DNA of 64,000 bases from JAVEYA01 sp034003745 (GTDB lineage: Bacteria; Bacillota; Peptococcia; DRI-13; PHAD01). The notes beneath the pieces were generated by a model that saw nothing but the letters and a program-made list of their open reading frames with translations, did not search any database and was not told the DNA's origin. The position numbers and the translations under genes are program-made. The stretch spans positions 1 to 64,000 of the forward strand of contig JAVEYA010000003.1 of NCBI GenBank assembly GCA_034003745.1, in the 5' to 3' direction. This document shows positions 17,888 to 25,769 of this stretch, in pieces. Position 1 is the first letter of the stretch; each line of letters begins with the position of its first letter.

Positions 17888-19306
17888 TTAAATTACAGCC
17901 ATAATGATAAAGTTGATGATGAAGAGCAGGGTGGATATGCTTAAGATAGGATGAACCTCATTAAATTTCCCTTTAAAAATCTTGACTATGCAGTAGAAGA
18001 GAAAACCGGTGGCAATCCCGTAAGAGATGCTGTAGCAGAAGGCCATGAACACCCCGGCAAAGAAGGCGGGAATCGCTTCGTCCAAGTTATCCCATTCGAT
18101 TTCCTTGAAAGCGGACATCATCATGATCCCGACCACAATCAAAGCGGGCGCCGTTGCGGCGGCGGGCACCAGGCCTGCTACCGGAGCCAGGAACATTGCC
18201 AGGATGAACAAGATAGCGGTAACGACGCTGGTTAGGCCGGTCTTTCCGCCCGCGCCGATACCGGCTGCGCTTTCCACATAGGTGGTGGTATTGGAGGTGC
18301 CGACCAGCGCGCCGATGGAGGTGGCGATGGAGTCCGCGAATAAAGCTTTGTCCATTTTGGAACTGAAGCCGGAGCTTGTCTCCAGGGTTTTGATATCTTC
18401 CTCATTGAAGATGCCGGTTTTACGGCCGGTACCGATGAAAGTGCCGATGGTGTCAAAGATGTCGGAAAGGCTGAAAGCAAAGACCGTAATCAAGACAAGG
18501 GGAAGCTTGCTTGCGTCGGCAAAGAGGGAAGCAAAACCCTCGCCGCTGAAAATTACGCCGAAGACAGCGCCCAGTTCAGCGAAAGTGGTGCCCATATCAT
18601 TGGTCACACCGACTGCAGAGAGGTCCACGATACCCATCGGAATGCCAATGATGGTCGTGATGATAATGCCAAGCAGGATAGCGGCGCGGACTTTCAGGAC
18701 CAGCAGGGCTACCGTGAGCAGCAGACCGATCAAGGCCAGCAACACCGCGGGACTGTTTAAGGTTACCAGCGCCGGGATGGCTGAGGAACTGCCGATAATG
18801 GTTCCGCCGTCCAGGGCGATATAGGTGCCCGGGTCTAAGGTAAAGCTTAAGAGTCCGGCGTTTTTAATGCCGATATAGGCGATAAAAATACCGATGCCGC
18901 CGCCGATAGCGTTTTGCAGGCCGGAGGGAATGGCTCTAATGATGGATTTACGGATTTTAGTGACGGTAAGAATAATATTAATGATACCGCAGAGGAAGAC
19001 CATGGCCAGCGCTTGCTGCCAGGAAAAGCCCAGGGCAAAAACCACGGTATAGGTAAAGAAGGCGTTCAGGCCCATGCCGGGAGCCTGCGCGTAGGGTACA
19101 TTGGCAAACAGACCCATGATGAGTGTGCCGATAGCGGCTGCGATAATCGTGGCCATGAAAATTGCGCCCCAGGGAATACCGGTTTGCGAGAGAATAGCGG
19201 GGTTGACAAAAATAATGTACGACATGGCAAAAAATGTAGTGAAACCTGCGATTACTTCAGTCGAAACCGTCGTGCCGTTTTCTTGCAGCTTGAAAAACTT
19301 GTCCAT
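17888..19306 (-). CDS. Purine base permease, AzgA/PbuG (NCS2) family
   Basis: The 472-residue protein has about 12-14 membrane segments. It has family features in order: STEVIAGFTTFFAMSYIIFVNP at the N-terminus, APGMGLNAFF near 80, FSLSDIFDTIGT near 285, and GTSNTTTYVESAAG near 345. AzgA/PbuG proteins import adenine, guanine and hypoxanthine with protons. GGAGGAG precedes the ATG. A terminator-bearing leader lies upstream on the minus strand, so expression may be controlled by attenuation. It is in one operon with the phosphoribosyltransferase. Confidence 0.93.
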   Translation of the reverse strand: MDKFFKLQENGTTVSTEVIAGFTTFFAMSYIIFVNPAILSQTGIPWGAIFMATIIAAAIGTLIMGLFANVPYAQAPGMGLNAFFTYTVVFALGFSWQQALAMVFLCGIINIILTVTKIRKSIIRAIPSGLQNAIGGGIGIFIAYIGIKNAGLLSFTLDPGTYIALDGGTIIGSSSAIPALVTLNSPAVLLALIGLLLTVALLVLKVRAAILLGIIITTIIGIPMGIVDLSAVGVTNDMGTTFAELGAVFGVIFSGEGFASLFADASKLPLVLITVFAFSLSDIFDTIGTFIGTGRKTGIFNEEDIKTLETSSGFSSKMDKALFADSIATSIGALVGTSNTTTYVESAAGIGAGGKTGLTSVVTAILFILAMFLAPVAGLVPAAATAPALIVVGIMMMSAFKEIEWDNLDEAIPAFFAGVFMAFCYSISYGIATGFLFYCIVKIFKGKFNEVHPILSISTLLFIINFIIMAVI

Positions 19307-19334
19307 CTCTTTTAACTCCTCCGTTCATCTCTTT

Positions 19335-19404
19335 ATATAGGAAAAAATAAAATAAAACCAATTGCAGATTACCATAAAGTACTAGTAATTTCAATTGGTT
19401 TTAT
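19335..19404 (-). terminator. Intrinsic terminator inside the purine permease leader
   Basis: On the minus strand ATAAAACCAATTG (19404-19392) pairs perfectly over 13 bp with CAATTGGTTTTAT (19364-19352). A T-rich tail runs towards 19335, about 30 nt before the permease start. It must be read through or prevented for the permease to be made from an upstream start. Confidence 0.75.
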
Positions 19405-19412
19405 GTCGATTC

Positions 19413-19470
19413 AAGGCGGATATGCCTGGTTCGCCAGTGCAGTATATTTACATTTTACCAGGAGCGCCTT
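19413..19470 (-). promoter_or_regulatory. Candidate structured RNA upstream of the leader terminator
   Basis: On the minus strand AAGGCG pairs with CGCCTT at the ends (19470-19465 with 19418-19413), and CCTGG pairs with CCAGG inside. This gives a two-tier stem of about 58 nt just before the terminator. It does not match the purine riboswitch consensus I know. It may be a new aptamer or chance. Confidence 0.3.
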
Positions 19471-19476
19471 TATATT
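19447..19476 (+). promoter_or_regulatory. Promoter of the sigma-54 activator at 19540
   Basis: TTTACA (19447-19452), an 18-nt spacer and TATATT (19471-19476). Confidence 0.6.
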
Positions 19477-19539
19477 AGTTCATAAGATTATGCTATTATA
19501 TAAGGAAAGCATGTCAAATCAGGCGGGGAGGATAAAACG

Positions 19540-20904
19540 GTGGAAGCATTTATTGATGAAGTCATCGAATCTTCTTATGATGGAATCTATATCACCGACG
19601 GCGAGGCCAATACCCTGCGGGTCAATAAGGCTTATGAGCGTATCACCGGTTTGAAAAGAGAAGAAATTATCGGTAAAAATATGGTTGACTTGGTCAAAGA
19701 AGGCTATATTTCGGAATCAGCAACCCTTTTGGTGCTGCAGAATAAGAAAGTAAACACCATTCGCCAGAATTTCAAAACCGGTAAAAAGGCGTTGGTAACG
19801 TCTACGCCAATCTTTGACGAAGAAGGCAAAATCACCATGGTGGTAACCAACGTGCGGGACATTACGGAATTGTCTGAGCTGAAGGGTGAACTGGAAGAAA
19901 AGGAGCGGCTGGCCCAAAAATATTACCTTGAAATCCAGCAAATTCGCTCCCAGCTCCTATCCAGTGAAGATATCGTGGCCGAAGACATGAAAATGCTTCA
20001 TATCATGCAGAACGCTAAGAAAGTGGCCGCCACGGATTCCACCGTGATTATTTTCGGCGAGACCGGCGTGGGCAAGGAAGAAATTGCCAAGCTGATTTAT
20101 AAAAACAGTCTGCGTAAGGAGAAACCGTTTATCAGCATCAATTGCGGGGAAATGCCGGAAACCCTTATCGAACTGGAGATGTTCGGCTATGAGAAGGGCT
20201 CTTTTACCGGCGCCCGCACAGAAGGCAAGGCCGGTCTCTTTGAAGTAGCCGACGGCGGCACCGTTTTCCTCGATGAGATCGGGGAACTCAGTATGCATGT
20301 GCAGACCAAGCTCTTACGGGTGCTGCAGGAACATGAAATCAAGAAAATCGGCGGCGTTAAACCTATTAAAGTAGACGTCCGGGTCATTGCGGCGACCAAT
20401 AAGAACTTGGAAGAAATGGTCCGGCAGGGTGTTTTCAGGAAAGACCTCTATTACCGTCTCCATGTTATTCCGATCACCATACCGCCTTTACGGGAAAGAC
20501 AGCAGGATATCTTGCCGCTCTTGCGGCATTTTTTAAAAGAGATTAATAAAAAATACGGTCTGCAGAAATCTTTCAGTGGGGAAACGCTGAAATTATTGTG
20601 CGCCTACGATTGGCCGGGCAATGTCCGCGAACTGAAGAATATCGTGGAAAGAACCGCGGTGATGAGCGCAGGAGACACCATAGTCAAAGAGGATTTGCCC
20701 AAACAGCTGCAAAACACGGCGGGAGGAGTGACTTTTCCTTACCCGGAGGAGATCATGCCCTTAAAGGAAGCGGTGAATCTGGTGGAGGCCCAATTATTGC
20801 AAAAAGCTTACCGGAAGTTTGGCAATGTCCGCGCGGCGGCTAAAGCGCTGCAAATTGACGCGGCTACTTTTGTCCGCAAGCGCAAAAAATACCGGCAGGA
20901 ATGA
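19540..20904 (+). CDS. Sigma-54-dependent activator with PAS sensor
   Basis: The protein is 454 residues from a GTG after GGGAGG. A PAS domain at residues 1-115 (YDGIYITDGEANTLRVNKAYERITG) is joined by a coiled linker to an AAA+ domain with Walker A GETGVGKE, GSFTGA (the sigma-54 contact loop, with Ser for Ala) and Walker B GTVFLDEIGE. A Fis-type helix-turn-helix is at the C-terminus (NVRAAAKALQIDAATFVRKRKK). It should sense a small molecule in the cytoplasm through PAS and activate a -24/-12 promoter. Such a promoter, with two palindromes, lies between it and the 4-hydroxybutyryl-CoA dehydratase gene, its likely target. Confidence 0.95.
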   Translation: MEAFIDEVIESSYDGIYITDGEANTLRVNKAYERITGLKREEIIGKNMVDLVKEGYISESATLLVLQNKKVNTIRQNFKTGKKALVTSTPIFDEEGKITMVVTNVRDITELSELKGELEEKERLAQKYYLEIQQIRSQLLSSEDIVAEDMKMLHIMQNAKKVAATDSTVIIFGETGVGKEEIAKLIYKNSLRKEKPFISINCGEMPETLIELEMFGYEKGSFTGARTEGKAGLFEVADGGTVFLDEIGELSMHVQTKLLRVLQEHEIKKIGGVKPIKVDVRVIAATNKNLEEMVRQGVFRKDLYYRLHVIPITIPPLRERQQDILPLLRHFLKEINKKYGLQKSFSGETLKLLCAYDWPGNVRELKNIVERTAVMSAGDTIVKEDLPKQLQNTAGGVTFPYPEEIMPLKEAVNLVEAQLLQKAYRKFGNVRAAAKALQIDAATFVRKRKKYRQE

Positions 20905-20959
20905 AGCATCGGCAGAATGAAGCCATCGCAAAATATAGTGTTGGCAAAACCTAAACGAG

Positions 20960-20978
20960 TGTTGCATAAATGCATACA
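20960..20978 (+). promoter_or_regulatory. Candidate activator binding site 1
   Basis: TGTTGC-N6-GCATACA is an imperfect copy of the palindrome 82 bp downstream. The spacing is close to eight helical turns. Confidence 0.5.
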
Positions 20979-21040
20979 AGCGCCTGTTCCCGGCAGAAGT
21001 AAACCAGCTGAGGAAAGGAAAGGTTTTCGGCACAAAGAAG

Positions 21041-21060
21041 TTGTTGCTATAATGCAACAA
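21041..21060 (+). promoter_or_regulatory. Candidate activator binding site 2
   Basis: TTGTTGC-TATAAT-GCAACAA is a perfect inverted repeat about 64 bp upstream of the -24 element. Confidence 0.6.
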
Positions 21061-21122
21061 AGTTATGTATAATAAAAGATGTGGATGCCGCGCACGCGCG
21101 TGCTGCCGCGCTTTATCAAAGT

Positions 21123-21138
21123 TGGCAAGGTTTTTGCT
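21123..21138 (+). promoter_or_regulatory. Sigma-54 (-24/-12) promoter of abfD
   Basis: TTGGCA-N6-TTGCT, with GG (21124-21125) and GC (21136-21137) exactly 10 nt apart, matches the sigma-54 consensus. The start would be near 21149, about 60 nt before the gene. Confidence 0.8.
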
Positions 21139-21210
21139 ATATAATATTTATACCAGTGGATCTTTCTGCGGTAAGAAGTGAGAATATTTAAAATAAGAGG
21201 AGGGTTTATC

Positions 21211-22683
21211 ATGCCATTGATGACCAGGGAAGAATACATCGAATCCTTAAGGAAACTGAAACTCAAAGTATACATGTTCGGGGAGTTGGTGGAAAACCCC
21301 GTCGACCATCCGATTATCAAACCGTCTATGAACTCCGTCGCCATGACTTACGAACTGGCGCAGCATCCGGAATATGAAGACCTGATGACGGCCACGTCCA
21401 ACCTGACCGGGAACAAAATCAACCGCTTTGCTCACTTGCATCAGAGTACGGAAGACCTCATCAAGAAAGTGAAAATGCAAAGATTATTAGGCCAGCAGAC
21501 GGCTTCCTGTTTCCAGAGATGTGTCGGACTGGACGCTGCCAACGCCATCTATTCCACAACCTACGAAATTGACAAAGCCCATGGCACCAGTTATTTTGAA
21601 AACTTCAAAAAATACTGGACCATGATTCAGGACAAAGACTATACCGTCGATGGCGCCATGACCGACCCCAAAGGCGATCGGAGCAAGAATCCGACGGAAC
21701 AGGCTGATCCGGATATGTACCTCCGGGTCGTGGAAAGAAGGCCCGACGGCGTGGTGGTCAGAGGCGCCAAAGTGCACCAGACCGGTATTGTCAACTCCCA
21801 GGAAGTCATCGTCATGCCGACCATTTCCATGCGCCCCGAGGATAAGGATTACGCGATTTCTTTTGCGGTACCTACCGATGCCGAAGGCGTCTTCATGATT
21901 TACGGGCGCCAGTCCTGCGATACCCGGAAGCTGGAAGAAGGCGCCGATATCGACGTGGGTAACAAGCAGTTCGGCGGTCACGAAGCGCTGACTATTTTCG
22001 AGGACGTCTTTGTACCCAATGAGCGTATTTTCTTAAACGGCGAAACGGAATTCGCCGGCATGCTTGTAGAACGTTTTGCCGGTTATCATAGACAAAGCTA
22101 CGGCGGCTGCAAAGTCGGCGTGGGCGACGTCTTAATCGGCGCGGCGGCATTGGCGGCCGACTATAACGGGGCCAACAAAGCTTCTCATGTTAAAGACAAA
22201 CTGATTGAAATGGTCCATCTGAACGAAACCCTGTACTGTACCGGCATTGCCTGTTCTTCCCAGGGTTATCCCACCGAAGCGGGCAACTATCTGATTGACC
22301 TCTTGCTGGCCAACGTATGTAAGCAGAATATCACCCGCTTCCCCTATGAGATCACTCGCCTCGCCGAAGATATCGCCGGCGGTCTGATGGTGACCATGCC
22401 TGCGGAGCAGGATTTCCGCCATCCGAAACTGGGCAAATATATCGATAAATACCTCCAGGGCATCAACTCCGTCTCCACGGAAAACCGCATGCGCGTCTTA
22501 AGGCTGATTGAAAATATCACCCTGGGAACAGCGGCAGTGGGCTACCGCACCGAGTCGATGCATGGCGCGGGGTCCCCCCAGGCGCAGCGCATTATGATTG
22601 CCAGACAAGGCAACATCGAACAGAAAAAAGAACTGGCTAAGAAAATCGCGCGCATTGACGAAAGCCAGAACAAGAAGAAGTAA
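21211..22683 (+). CDS. abfD: 4-hydroxybutyryl-CoA dehydratase/vinylacetyl-CoA isomerase
   Basis: The protein is 490 residues from ATG 21211 after GAGGAGG. It converts 4-hydroxybutyryl-CoA to crotonyl-CoA by a ketyl-radical mechanism using FAD and a [4Fe-4S] cluster. The cluster ligands can be read: Cys100 and Cys104 (ASCFQRC), His293 and Cys300 (YHRQSYGGC), in register with Cys99/Cys103/His292/Cys299 of the Clostridium aminobutyricum enzyme. This distinguishes it from oxygen-using HpaB relatives. The CoA-transferase for the same substrate is encoded downstream, and a sigma-54 promoter lies upstream. The enzyme is oxygen-sensitive in known cases, fitting an anaerobe. Confidence 0.95.
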   Translation: MPLMTREEYIESLRKLKLKVYMFGELVENPVDHPIIKPSMNSVAMTYELAQHPEYEDLMTATSNLTGNKINRFAHLHQSTEDLIKKVKMQRLLGQQTASCFQRCVGLDAANAIYSTTYEIDKAHGTSYFENFKKYWTMIQDKDYTVDGAMTDPKGDRSKNPTEQADPDMYLRVVERRPDGVVVRGAKVHQTGIVNSQEVIVMPTISMRPEDKDYAISFAVPTDAEGVFMIYGRQSCDTRKLEEGADIDVGNKQFGGHEALTIFEDVFVPNERIFLNGETEFAGMLVERFAGYHRQSYGGCKVGVGDVLIGAAALAADYNGANKASHVKDKLIEMVHLNETLYCTGIACSSQGYPTEAGNYLIDLLLANVCKQNITRFPYEITRLAEDIAGGLMVTMPAEQDFRHPKLGKYIDKYLQGINSVSTENRMRVLRLIENITLGTAAVGYRTESMHGAGSPQAQRIMIARQGNIEQKKELAKKIARIDESQNKKK

Positions 22684-22694
22684 GTGTTCATATG

Positions 22695-22725
22695 AAGCGG
22701 GGTAAGCAATTACCCCGCTTTTTTC
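22695..22725 (+). terminator. Terminator after abfD
   Basis: AGCGGGGTAA (22696-22705) pairs with TTACCCCGCT (22710-22719) around GCAA, followed by T6. It would attenuate transcription into the two downstream genes. Confidence 0.85.
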
Positions 22726-22751
22726 AAAAAATAATAATTACAGGTGAGGCG

Positions 22752-23033
22752 ATGGTTTCAGCAGGCATAACAGCAGGTGTAAAATATTGCGGCGGCTGCA
22801 ATCCCCGGTTTGACCGGGGCGGATTTTTTGCGCGGCTCCAGGATAGATTTCAAGATAAAATCAGCTTTGAAGCCGTCCGGCCGGAGAAAAGATATGACTT
22901 CCTGCTGGTTATTTCCGGTTGCACCAGCAATTGCGCTGATTATACCGGGCTGAATTATACAAAAGATATTATCTTCGTGACGAACGAGCAAAGTTTTGAG
23001 CAGGTCGTGGAAAAGTTGAAAGAATACCTTTAA
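22752..23033 (+). CDS. Small conserved-looking cysteine protein (CGGC type), function unknown
   Basis: The protein is 93 residues from ATG 22752 after AGGTGAGG; a longer reading from 22692 would run through the terminator stem. It begins with GVKYCGGCNPRFDR, and a second pair of cysteines lies in ISGCTSNCADY. The middle resembles a small alpha/beta fold (KRYDFLLVISGC). The two Cys pairs suggest a metal or redox role. It sits between the dehydratase and the CoA-transferase and is probably co-expressed with them. I do not know a function. Confidence 0.75.
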   Translation: MVSAGITAGVKYCGGCNPRFDRGGFFARLQDRFQDKISFEAVRPEKRYDFLLVISGCTSNCADYTGLNYTKDIIFVTNEQSFEQVVEKLKEYL

Positions 23034-23058
23034 AAAATAAGCTGAAGGAGCGGTGTGC

Positions 23059-24360
23059 ATGGATTGGAAAGAACTCTACAAAGAGAGGCTGGTTTCCGCC
23101 CAAGAAGCGGTCAGGCGCATCAAATCCGGGGACAGGGTTGTCACCGGGCACAGTGTCGCGGAGCCGCCCGCTTTAATTGAAGCGATGGTCGCCAATAAAG
23201 AGGCTTATGAAAATGTGGAAATCGTACATATGGTAGCTATGGGCAAAGGGTTATATGTGCAGCCGGGGATGGAAAAGCATTTCCGGCATAACGCCATTTT
23301 TGTGGGCGGCGCAACCAGGGCCGCGGTCAATGAGGGAAGAGCGGACTTTACGCCTTGCTTCTTCCATCAGGTCCCCAAATTGTTCAAGGAAGGAATATTA
23401 CCGGTGGATGTCTTAATGACCCAGGTTACTCCACCGGATGCGCACGGTTATGTCAGCCTGGGCACTTCGGTGGACTATACCAAGTCGGCGCTGGAATGCG
23501 CCAAAACCGTCATCGTCCAGGTCAATGACCAGATGCCCCGGACAATGGGCGATTCTTTTGTGCATGTTTCGGAGATCGATTATTTTGTGGAGGATTCGCG
23601 CCCGCTGGTAGAACTACAGCCCCCCGTCATCACCGAAGCCGAGCGCGCCATCGGGGAAAACTGCGCGAAGCTCATCCAAGACGGCTCCACCCTGCAGCTC
23701 GGCATCGGCGCCATACCTGACGCGGTGCTGTTATTTCTGAAGGACAAGAAGGACCTGGGCATTCACTCCGAAATGTTTTCCGACGGCGTAGTGGAACTGG
23801 TGGAGGCCGGCGTCATTACCAACAGGAAGAAAACCCTGCATAAGGGCAAAATGATCGTCACCTTCCTGATGGGTACGAAGAGGCTCTATGATTTCGTCGA
23901 TAACAACCCCACAGTGGAAATGTATTCGGTGGATTATGTCAATAATCCCGTAACCATTATGCAGAACCATAATCTGGTCTCCATCAATTCCTGCGTACAG
24001 GTAGACCTGCTGGGCCAGGTTGCCTCCGAGACTATCGGGTACAGGCAGTTTTCCGGCGTGGGCGGCCAGGTGGACTTCGTCCGCGGGGCCGGCATGGCGC
24101 CGGGCGGCAAGTCCATCATCGCCATGCTTTCCACTGCCTCCAACGATAAAGTTTCCCGCATCGTGCCGCTTTTGGATGAAGGCGCCGTTGTCACTACCTC
24201 CCGGACCGACGTCCACTATATTGTTACTGAATACGGCATTGCGGACTTGCGCGGCAAGACCGTGAAAGACCGCGGCCGCGCTCTGATTAACATCGCCCAT
24301 CCCAATTTCCGCCCGCAGCTGATCGAGGCGTGGGAGAAGCGGTTTAACAGCAAATTCTAA
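23059..24360 (+). CDS. abfT: 4-hydroxybutyrate CoA-transferase
   Basis: The protein is 433 residues from ATG 23059, 8 nt after AAGGAG; the GTG at 23053 is too close. It belongs to the acetyl-CoA hydrolase/transferase family that moves CoA from acetyl- or butyryl-CoA to 4-hydroxybutyrate. The catalytic glutamate is in LGIHSEMFSDGVVEL, and the CoA-site motifs GIGAIPDAV and GVGGQVDFVRGA are present. Other substrates such as butyrate are possible, but linkage to abfD makes 4-hydroxybutyrate most likely. Confidence 0.92.
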   Translation: MDWKELYKERLVSAQEAVRRIKSGDRVVTGHSVAEPPALIEAMVANKEAYENVEIVHMVAMGKGLYVQPGMEKHFRHNAIFVGGATRAAVNEGRADFTPCFFHQVPKLFKEGILPVDVLMTQVTPPDAHGYVSLGTSVDYTKSALECAKTVIVQVNDQMPRTMGDSFVHVSEIDYFVEDSRPLVELQPPVITEAERAIGENCAKLIQDGSTLQLGIGAIPDAVLLFLKDKKDLGIHSEMFSDGVVELVEAGVITNRKKTLHKGKMIVTFLMGTKRLYDFVDNNPTVEMYSVDYVNNPVTIMQNHNLVSINSCVQVDLLGQVASETIGYRQFSGVGGQVDFVRGAGMAPGGKSIIAMLSTASNDKVSRIVPLLDEGAVVTTSRTDVHYIVTEYGIADLRGKTVKDRGRALINIAHPNFRPQLIEAWEKRFNSKF

Positions 24361-24389
24361 ACAGGCTTAAACCAGGTTTAAATAAAGGG

Positions 24390-24530
24390 GCTGTCGCAAC
24401 ATAGCCTGTCATCCTGAGTAAAACGAAGGATCTTAGTCAAAATCGGGAAAAATTACCTCGGTTTCTAAGATTCTTCAACCATTAATGGTCTCAGAATGAC
24501 ACATCCGCTATTTTGCGACAGACTTTTTTT
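24390..24530. repeat. Copy C of the palindromic repeat, folding as a 140-nt hairpin terminator
   Basis: Three nested arm pairs can be read: CTGTCGCAACATAGC (24391-24405) with 24507-24521, TGTCATCCTGAG (24407-24418) with 24490-24501, and GAAGGATCTTAG (24425-24436) with 24465-24476, each with one mismatch. A T7 tail follows on the plus strand. The right half contains the repeat unit seen at 47508 and 6718. It terminates the abfT transcript. Confidence 0.85.
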
Positions 24531-24589
24531 ATTTTATAACAAAATTTTATACTTCCAGCCATTTCCATTAAATGTTTTTATGGTGCAGG

Positions 24590-24620
24590 AATTCACAAGC
24601 AGCAAGTGAATTATTATTCT
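24590..24620 (+). promoter_or_regulatory. Candidate promoter and operator of the yedE operon
   Basis: AATTCAC-N9-GTGAATT (24590-24612) is a perfect inverted repeat. It overlaps a possible promoter TTCACA-N17-TATTCT (24592-24620), placed for repression. Confidence 0.45.
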
Positions 24621-24661
24621 TAGTAATTATTTTTTATATATTAGAGGAGGTTTGGATATTA

Positions 24662-25759
24662 ATGAAAGGACTCAATTCCAAAAGCTTCATGATTGCGGCA
24701 GGACTTATTGTTGGGGTATTGGCCGGATTGATGGTCAAATTCGGCAACCCGGCCAACATGGGCGTTTGCCTGGCCTGTTTTTACCGGGATGTTGCGGGCG
24801 CGCTGGGATTGCACCGGGCGGAAGTGGTGCAGTATCTGCGCCCGGAAATCATGGGTATTGCCCTGGGCGCGGTGATTACGGCTGTGGCGTTCGGAGACTT
24901 CCGGGCGCGCGGGGGTTCCAATACGATGGTCCGCTTTGTCTTAGGCGCCTTCTTCATGATTGGCGCGCTGGTATTTTTGGGCTGTCCCGTCAGAGCGGTC
25001 TTGCGTTTAGGCGGCGGTGACCTCAATGCCGTAGCCGGTATATTCGGGACTATTGTAGGAGCATTAGCCGGTATCTATTTCCTGAAACGAGGCTTTAACC
25101 TGGGCCGGGCTACCGCTACCTATCCCGCAGCCGGCTGGCTGATGCCGGTGATCATGGTGGCCCTGCTGATCCTTGTATTTGTACAGCCGGCTTTTGTTAT
25201 TTTCAGTCAATCGGGCCCCGGCGCGGCGCATGCTCCCCTGCTGATCTCCCTGCTGGTCGGTTTAATTATCGGCGCTTTGGCCCAGCGTACCAGGATGTGT
25301 TTTGTCGGCGGGTGGAGAGACCTCTTTCTGGTAAAGGATACGTATCTGTTCAGCGGGATTGCGGCTTGTTTTGCGGGTGTTTTAATCGTCAACCTGGCTC
25401 TCGGGAACTTTAAGTTAAGCTTTATGGAACAGCCGATTGCCCATACCAATCAGGTCTGGAACTTCCTGGGCATGGTTTTGGCAGGTGTAACCGCCACGCT
25501 GCTGGGGGGCTGTCCGCTGCGCCAGACGATCCTGGCCTCGGAGGGCGATACCGACGCGGCTGTAACGATTATGGGGATGATTGCCGGTGCGGCCTTTGCC
25601 CATAACTTTCTTCTGGCCTCCAGCGCAGGCGGACCCAGCGCAAACGGACCGGTAGCCGTCGTAATCGGTTTGATTTTTACCGGTTTGGTCGGATATTTCA
25701 TGAGTGAGAGTTTTTCTTTTAAGACATCCGCGAAAGAGGGTAAACAAGTAACAGGTTAG
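24662..25759 (+). CDS. YedE/YeeE-family membrane transporter (candidate selenium/sulfur transporter)
   Basis: The 365-residue polytopic protein starts at ATG 24662 behind AGGAGG; the upstream in-frame sequence is leader. The fold is two repeated halves with cysteine motifs facing the pore: GVCLACFYRD, FLGCPVRA, RMCFVGGWRD and GGCPLRQT. YeeE proteins import thiosulfate, and the YedE subgroup is linked by genome context to selenium metabolism. The downstream DUF3343 and TusA genes are the usual partners of that subgroup. The substrate (selenium or sulfur species) is inference. Confidence 0.88.
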   Translation: MKGLNSKSFMIAAGLIVGVLAGLMVKFGNPANMGVCLACFYRDVAGALGLHRAEVVQYLRPEIMGIALGAVITAVAFGDFRARGGSNTMVRFVLGAFFMIGALVFLGCPVRAVLRLGGGDLNAVAGIFGTIVGALAGIYFLKRGFNLGRATATYPAAGWLMPVIMVALLILVFVQPAFVIFSQSGPGAAHAPLLISLLVGLIIGALAQRTRMCFVGGWRDLFLVKDTYLFSGIAACFAGVLIVNLALGNFKLSFMEQPIAHTNQVWNFLGMVLAGVTATLLGGCPLRQTILASEGDTDAAVTIMGMIAGAAFAHNFLLASSAGGPSANGPVAVVIGLIFTGLVGYFMSESFSFKTSAKEGKQVTG

Positions 25760-25769
25760 GGGTTAGATC

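Larger units (their letters stand above)
20905..21210. other. Enhancer/promoter region before 4-hydroxybutyryl-CoA dehydratase
   Basis: This 306-nt gap carries two related palindromes (20960-20978 and 21041-21060), a GC-rich palindrome GCACGCGCGTGC (21092-21103), and a sigma-54 promoter (21123-21138). No gene is seen. Confidence 0.7.

Noticed and set aside
19335..19470. Classical purine riboswitch before the purine permease
   Set aside because: I looked for the conserved loop motifs of the guanine/adenine aptamer on the minus strand and did not find them; only the terminator is clear.
24652..25020. Alternative frame over the yedE start
   Set aside because: Low-complexity translation in another frame; the YedE frame has the membrane segments and Cys motifs.
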